Below, in pieces: positions 59,882-64,000 of a DNA stretch of 64,000 nucleotides. The position numbers and the translations under genes are program-made. The notes below the pieces were generated by a model. That model had not been told where the DNA came from. It worked only from the letters and a program-made list of their open reading frames with translations, and searched no databases. Position 1 is the first letter of the stretch. Every line of letters begins with the position of its first letter. Origin of the DNA: JAIOZK01 sp964550205 (GTDB lineage: Bacteria > Bacteroidota > Bacteroidia > Bacteroidales > JAIOZK01); NCBI GenBank assembly GCA_964550205.1, contig CAZJYD010000005.1, positions 1 through 64,000 of the forward strand, written 5' to 3'.

Positions 59882-61918
59882 ATGAAATTTAATCTGGTGT
59901 CTGATTTTAAACCCACCGGTGACCAGCCTGAGGCAATTAAACAATTGTCGGAAGGCATAATCAGGGGGGATGAAGCTCAAACCCTTCTCGGTGTTACAGG
60001 TTCGGGAAAAACATTTACCATTGCCAATGTTTTGCAGGAGATTAACAGACCCACATTAGTACTTAGTCATAATAAAACGCTTGCTGCCCAATTATATGGG
60101 GAGTTCAAATATTTTTTCCCTGATAATGCGATTGAATATTTTGTTTCGTACTACGATTATTACCAGCCGGAAGCATACATACCATCAACAAATACTTACA
60201 TAGAAAAGGACCTTTCTATTAATGATGAAATAGAGAAGTTACGATTAAGTGCAACTTCGGCACTTCTTTCCGGGAGAAGGGATGTTGTTGTTGTTTCTTC
60301 GGTATCCTGTATATATGGTATAGGCAATCCTGATGATTTTACAAATAACATAATACAGGTAACAACAGGTGATTATATCAAAAGAAACAAATTATTACAT
60401 GATCTTGTTTCCAGTTTATATTCGCGTGACGAAATTGAATTCGGCCGTGGAAAATTCAGGGTCAGAGGTGATACTGTTGACATTTTTCCGGCATATTCTG
60501 ATTTTGCTTACAGGATTTATTTCTGGGGAGATGAGATAGAAGCTATAGAATCATTTAATGCATACGATGGCCAAAAATTAAATGATCATGAAAAAATTAT
60601 TATTTACCCTGCTAATGTTTTTATTACCTCTCAGGATAAGATGAAACAGGCACTAAATGAGATCAGGGATGACCTTACAAAGCAAATAACATATTTTAAA
60701 GAAAATAGCCTGCAGCTTGAGGCCAATCGACTTGAAGACAGAGTATTATATGATGTAGAGATGATGCAGGAGCTTGGATACTGTTCGGGAATTGAGAATT
60801 ATTCCAGGTATTTTGACGGTCGTAAACCGGGCACAAGACCATTTTGTTTGTTAGACTATTTTCCTGATGATTATTTAATTGTTATTGATGAAAGTCATGT
60901 TACCATACCCCAGATAAGGGCTATGTACGGTGGGGACAGATCAAGGAAACAAACACTTGTAGAGCATGGCTTCAGGCTTCCTTCTGCTATGGATAACAGA
61001 CCATTGAAATTTGATGAGTTTGAGTCTATGATCAATCAGGCAGTTTTTGTAAGCGCCACTCCATCGGATTATGAGTTGCAAAAATCAGAAGGGGTTGTCG
61101 TTGAACAATTAATCAGACCTACCGGATTATTGGATCCTGTTATTGAGGTCAGACCTAGCGAGAATCAAATTGACGACCTGCTCGACGAAATTAATAAAAC
61201 CGTTGAACTGGATAACAGGGCTCTTGTAACCACTCTGACAAAAAGGATGGCTGAAGAACTGACAAAATACATGACAAAACTAAACATTAAATGCCGTTAC
61301 ATACACAGCGAAGTTGGCACTATTGAAAGGGTTGAGATAATGAGAGATCTTCGTTTTGGCGAATTTGATGTGCTTGTTGGTGTGAACCTTCTGCGTGAAG
61401 GTTTGGATTTACCTGAAGTTGCTCTCGTAGCAATTCTTGATGCTGATAAAGAAGGTTTTTTAAGATCAGAAAAATCATTAACACAAACAGCCGGAAGGGC
61501 TGCAAGAAACTTAAACAGTAAAGTATTAATGTATGCTGACACTATAACTTTGTCAATGCAAAAATCTATTGATGAGACCAACCGTAGAAGAGAAAAACAA
61601 ATTCTTTATAATCAAAAGCATAATATCACTCCTGCCCCAATCCAAAAATCCAGGGAGTCTATTATGAGCCAGACTAGTGTTGCGGATTCCAGAAAAAAAG
61701 AACCACAGCCATACATAGAAAATGATAAAACTAATGTTGCAGCCGATCCTGTTGTTCAATATATGAATGCAGATCAAATTAAACGGTTGATATCAGAAAA
61801 CAAAAATGCTATGCAAAAAGCTGTTAAAAAACTCGATTTTATAGAAGCAGCAAGAATAAGAGATGAAATATACGCATTAGACGAATTGCTTAAAAATAAA
61901 GCTAATAATTTTTCATGA
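59882..61918 (+). CDS. uvrB: UvrABC excinuclease subunit B
   Basis: 678 residues; the DNA-damage verifier of nucleotide excision repair. Walker A GVTGSGKT (residues 37-44), beta-hairpin region YDYYQPEAYIPSTNTYIEKD, DESH box (VIDESHVTIPQ), helicase motifs V and VI (VGVNLLREGLDLPEV, QTAGRAARN), and the C-terminal UVR domain (residues about 640-678, NAMQKAVKKLDFIEAARIRDEI) that binds UvrC. Normal length. It follows the EEP gene by 20 bp, probably the last gene of the mutL-rhomboid run. Confidence 0.97.
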   Translation: MKFNLVSDFKPTGDQPEAIKQLSEGIIRGDEAQTLLGVTGSGKTFTIANVLQEINRPTLVLSHNKTLAAQLYGEFKYFFPDNAIEYFVSYYDYYQPEAYIPSTNTYIEKDLSINDEIEKLRLSATSALLSGRRDVVVVSSVSCIYGIGNPDDFTNNIIQVTTGDYIKRNKLLHDLVSSLYSRDEIEFGRGKFRVRGDTVDIFPAYSDFAYRIYFWGDEIEAIESFNAYDGQKLNDHEKIIIYPANVFITSQDKMKQALNEIRDDLTKQITYFKENSLQLEANRLEDRVLYDVEMMQELGYCSGIENYSRYFDGRKPGTRPFCLLDYFPDDYLIVIDESHVTIPQIRAMYGGDRSRKQTLVEHGFRLPSAMDNRPLKFDEFESMINQAVFVSATPSDYELQKSEGVVVEQLIRPTGLLDPVIEVRPSENQIDDLLDEINKTVELDNRALVTTLTKRMAEELTKYMTKLNIKCRYIHSEVGTIERVEIMRDLRFGEFDVLVGVNLLREGLDLPEVALVAILDADKEGFLRSEKSLTQTAGRAARNLNSKVLMYADTITLSMQKSIDETNRRREKQILYNQKHNITPAPIQKSRESIMSQTSVADSRKKEPQPYIENDKTNVAADPVVQYMNADQIKRLISENKNAMQKAVKKLDFIEAARIRDEIYALDELLKNKANNFS

Positions 61919-62015
61919 TAGTTAATTATAAGTCCATATCCATTTCAGATACATTTATTAACCTAAGTTTGCAAATAACTTTACAATGTATTTGGGTTTA
62001 ATACTTAAAATTGTA

Positions 62016-62023
62016 TATATTTG
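62016..62023 (+). promoter_or_regulatory. -7 promoter box (TATATTTG) for the receiver/sugar-transferase pair
   Basis: TTTG at 61991-61994, 21 bp, TATATTTG at 62016-62023, 39 bp before the ATG at 62063. Confidence 0.5.
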
Positions 62024-62062
62024 TTTTTTTAAAAATCGTTTTTTTTGTAAAAAATTAGTTCG

Positions 62063-62434
62063 ATGAAGAAGAAAATTCTAATTATTGATGATGAATTAAG
62101 CATCAGAATGTTGCTTGAAAATTTCCTTAAAAAGGATTACCAGGTTATCACAAAAAATGATGGACTTGATGGGCTCAAGTGGATGGAAGAAGGTAATATT
62201 CCTGATTTAATAGTAGCAGATATTCAGATGCCAAATCTCGACGGTTATGAATTCATTAAGAATGTTCGAGCGAGTGGCTATTTCAAGGACATACCTCTCA
62301 TAATGCTTTCGGGTATTGAAAGTAGTTCAGAAAAGGTAAAATGCCTTAAATTGGGCGCCAATGATTATATTGTTAAACCATTTAACCCGGAAGAATTATC
62401 AATAAGAATCGAATTACTACTCAGCAGAAAATAG
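62063..62434 (+). CDS. Stand-alone response-regulator receiver protein
   Basis: 123 residues, one complete receiver domain: acidic pair in ILIIDDELS, phospho-Asp in LIVADIQMP, Ser in LIMLSGIES, and Lys in YIVKPF. All key residues present, so it can be phosphorylated. It is 18 bp upstream of a gene that starts with a degenerate receiver fused to a sugar transferase, so the two probably work together in control of surface polysaccharide. Confidence 0.92.
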   Translation: MKKKILIIDDELSIRMLLENFLKKDYQVITKNDGLDGLKWMEEGNIPDLIVADIQMPNLDGYEFIKNVRASGYFKDIPLIMLSGIESSSEKVKCLKLGANDYIVKPFNPEELSIRIELLLSRK

Positions 62435-62452
62435 TCCTCACTACCTTGCTAA

Positions 62453-63673
62453 ATGATCAACCAGATGGAAATTAATACTGATAAAGAATATCAAATACTT
62501 TATGTAGGCGGGGATACCAAACTTATAAGTAGTTTTAAAAAAGAATCTCCTTTTTTTATAATTAACCTGGTTGAAAATGGTTTAGAGGCAATTCAATTTC
62601 TGAAAAATAATCCGGGAAAGATAGATACCATTATATGCGAAGATAATCTTCCAGGTGTTAATGGAATTGAACTCTTCAGAATGATCAGGCAAAAATTTTC
62701 TTTACAAACAATACCTTTTATAATTATTGCACACGATAAACCTCAGGAACTGGTAAATAAAGCTATCAAAGAAAAGATTGACGATGTATACTCAGTACCG
62801 CTCTCGGTAGAAAAGGTTTTTGAACGCATAAAGTTTGTTACAAAATATAAAACTGAATATCAAACAGAAGAAAAAGAAAAACAAACTTCACCTGAATATA
62901 AAATACCAATTATTAAGAGGGCTTTTGATATAATAGTATCAGGTTTTACTTTGATTCTTTTATCTCCTCTTTTTTTTATAATAACCCTGGCAATAAAGAT
63001 AGAATCTAAAGGCGGTGTTTTTTATACTTCAAAAAGAGTTGGTACAGGCTATAAGATATTTGATTTCTATAAGTTCAGATCAATGTATACTGGTGCTGAC
63101 GCTAAACTTAAGGAGCTAGCTCATCTCGATAAATACAGCAGAAATAAAAAGGAAGAAAAAGAAGAAGAAGAAAAAAAATATTTTGAACAATGCCCCCGTT
63201 GTGCAAAGTTACCTGACGGCGAATATTGCTCCCCAACACTTTATACAGGTGGACAAAAGATTTGTGAATACTGGTACAATGAAATAACAAAACATAAAGT
63301 ACAATCGACATTTAAAAAAATTAAGGACGATCCCCGTGTTACTAAAATCGGAAGAATAATCAGAAATACAAGTATTGATGAATTGCCTCAATTATTTAAT
63401 GTTTTAAAAGGAGATATGTCTATCGTTGGTAACCGGCCTCTTCCTCTTTATGAAGCTGAATTGCTAACATCAGACGACTGGAGTGAAAGATTTTTAGGTC
63501 CTGCAGGTATAACAGGTTTGTGGCAAGTGGAATTACGTGGGAAAAAAGGCGAAATGTTGGAAGATGAACGAAAAGCACTGGATAATCAATATGCAAGGAC
63601 CTATTCTTTCTGGGGTGATATTAAGCTGATTTTACGTACTATCCCTGCCTTGCTACAGAAAGAAAATGTATAA
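62453..63673 (+). CDS. Pseudo-receiver fused to polyprenyl-phosphate sugar-1-phosphate transferase
   Basis: 406 residues. Residues 10-130 have the receiver fold (QILYVGGDTKLISSF, IDTIICEDNLPGVNGIEL), but the acceptor Asp position is Glu (IICEDNLPG), the acidic pair is reduced to one Asp, and the KP motif is YSVP. It should not accept phosphate in the usual way; Glu could mimic a permanent active state. Residues about 155-406 are a bacterial sugar transferase: one TM helix (FTLILLSPLFFIITLAI), KRVGTGYKIFDFYKFRSM, KIGRIIRNTSIDELPQLFNVLKGDMSIVGNRP, and AGITGLWQVELRGK. A cysteine-rich insert (CPRCAKLPDGEYC...KICEYW, about residues 243-272) could bind zinc; a similar insert occurs in Bacteroidota relatives. 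It starts a repeat-unit lipid carrier for capsule or exopolysaccharide. Confidence 0.9.
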   Translation: MINQMEINTDKEYQILYVGGDTKLISSFKKESPFFIINLVENGLEAIQFLKNNPGKIDTIICEDNLPGVNGIELFRMIRQKFSLQTIPFIIIAHDKPQELVNKAIKEKIDDVYSVPLSVEKVFERIKFVTKYKTEYQTEEKEKQTSPEYKIPIIKRAFDIIVSGFTLILLSPLFFIITLAIKIESKGGVFYTSKRVGTGYKIFDFYKFRSMYTGADAKLKELAHLDKYSRNKKEEKEEEEKKYFEQCPRCAKLPDGEYCSPTLYTGGQKICEYWYNEITKHKVQSTFKKIKDDPRVTKIGRIIRNTSIDELPQLFNVLKGDMSIVGNRPLPLYEAELLTSDDWSERFLGPAGITGLWQVELRGKKGEMLEDERKALDNQYARTYSFWGDIKLILRTIPALLQKENV

Positions 63674-63866
63674 TATTTTACTGTATCACAGACGATTAAC
63701 AAATGAATTACATTTAATATGCTTTTAACCAAATAATTATTAGTGCTCGAATTGTTAAAAACTATTGGATAAATTTTTAAACAAATTTTTCAAATCATAT
63801 AAAAAATGATGTAGCTTGCTGCTTTATTTCGTAAGTATAATATTATTAGGTAAAATACGATTTTGT

Positions 63867-64000
63867 ATGAGATGTATTATGAATAACTTATTATATATCT
63901 TAATAATAATAACTTGTTTATCAATCAATAAAGAATCTTTTCCCCAGATCTATACTGACAAAACAGAAATTGATAGCTCAAGATATTTTAATCCCTTAAC
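63867..64000 (+). CDS. 5' end of an exported protein, cut by the window edge
   Basis: Frame from ATG 63867 (or ATG 63879) to the right edge with no stop: about 44 codons. A hydrophobic signal (NNLLYILIIITCLSI) followed by NKESFPQIYTDKTEIDSSRYF, so an exported protein. Too short to name. Placement behind the sugar transferase suggests a polysaccharide locus, but that is inference. Confidence 0.5.
   Translation, partial: MRCIMNNLLYILIIITCLSINKESFPQIYTDKTEIDSSRYFNPL

Overview
The window looks like a scaffold from an AT-rich member of the Bacteroidota, probably Bacteroidales-like and probably assembled from a metagenome. The signs are: the syntenic block bamD-rpoZ-coaBC-DUF4835-recN; a carboxypeptidase with a type IX secretion sorting domain; a type B L31 protein; a LuxC-type acyl-CoA reductase beside serC-serA-DUF1015; few Shine-Dalgarno sequences; and many TAnnTTTG (-7) promoter boxes, some with TTTG or TTG 19-21 bp upstream. 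Two 100-N scaffold gaps are present. One (22442-22541) is flanked by an identical 55-bp sequence on both sides and is almost certainly an unmerged contig overlap, not missing DNA.

Region by region. 1-12151 (minus) is one tight carbohydrate operon: GH127 beta-L-arabinofuranosidase, aldose 1-epimerase lipoprotein, vSGLT-like sodium/sugar symporter, galactokinase, an exported protein with a C-terminal SUMF1-type domain (interrupted by a true gap) and a large exported debranching-enzyme-like glycosidase cut by the window edge. Together they could release, mutarotate, import and phosphorylate galactose (and free arabinose) from plant arabinogalactan or extensin-like glycans. 12263-16286 holds a stand-alone receiver protein, two unrecognised divergent genes separated by an array of 11-bp repeats, and a TPR protein. 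16562-22795 has gyrA, clpC and an unknown membrane-anchored protein. 22892-25841 has two convergent acyl-CoA dehydrogenases. 26001-30992 is the conserved recN/porD/coaBC/rpoZ/bamD block. 31190-39668 has an alpha-oxoamine synthase, a membrane protein, the T9SS carboxypeptidase, a DapA-like protein lacking its Schiff-base lysine, a DUF6913-like protein, a flavin reductase, an oligopeptide-type binding lipoprotein and a cytidylate kinase-like protein. 39884-50387 has lon, a GlmU-like protein, L31, LuxC-like reductase, serC, serA, a four-helix-bundle protein, DUF1015, YggS and tRNA-Arg(ACG). 50388-53522 is a repeat-rich, partly decayed stretch with a deleted glycosyltransferase and an amidohydrolase. 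53523-61918 has a small membrane protein, a GroES-like protein, mutL, two rhomboids, an endonuclease/phosphatase-family protein and uvrB. 62063-64000 begins a surface-polysaccharide locus: a receiver, a pseudo-receiver fused to a sugar transferase, and the start of an exported protein.

The most unusual items are a 143-bp palindromic element present twice, each time supplying the stop codon of a housekeeping gene (gyrA and a DUF1015 gene); the repeat array between the two orphan divergent genes; the pseudo-receiver/sugar-transferase fusion behind an intact receiver; and catalytic residues missing from the DapA-like protein and from the MutL endonuclease motif. No CRISPR array, prophage or complete transposase gene was seen.
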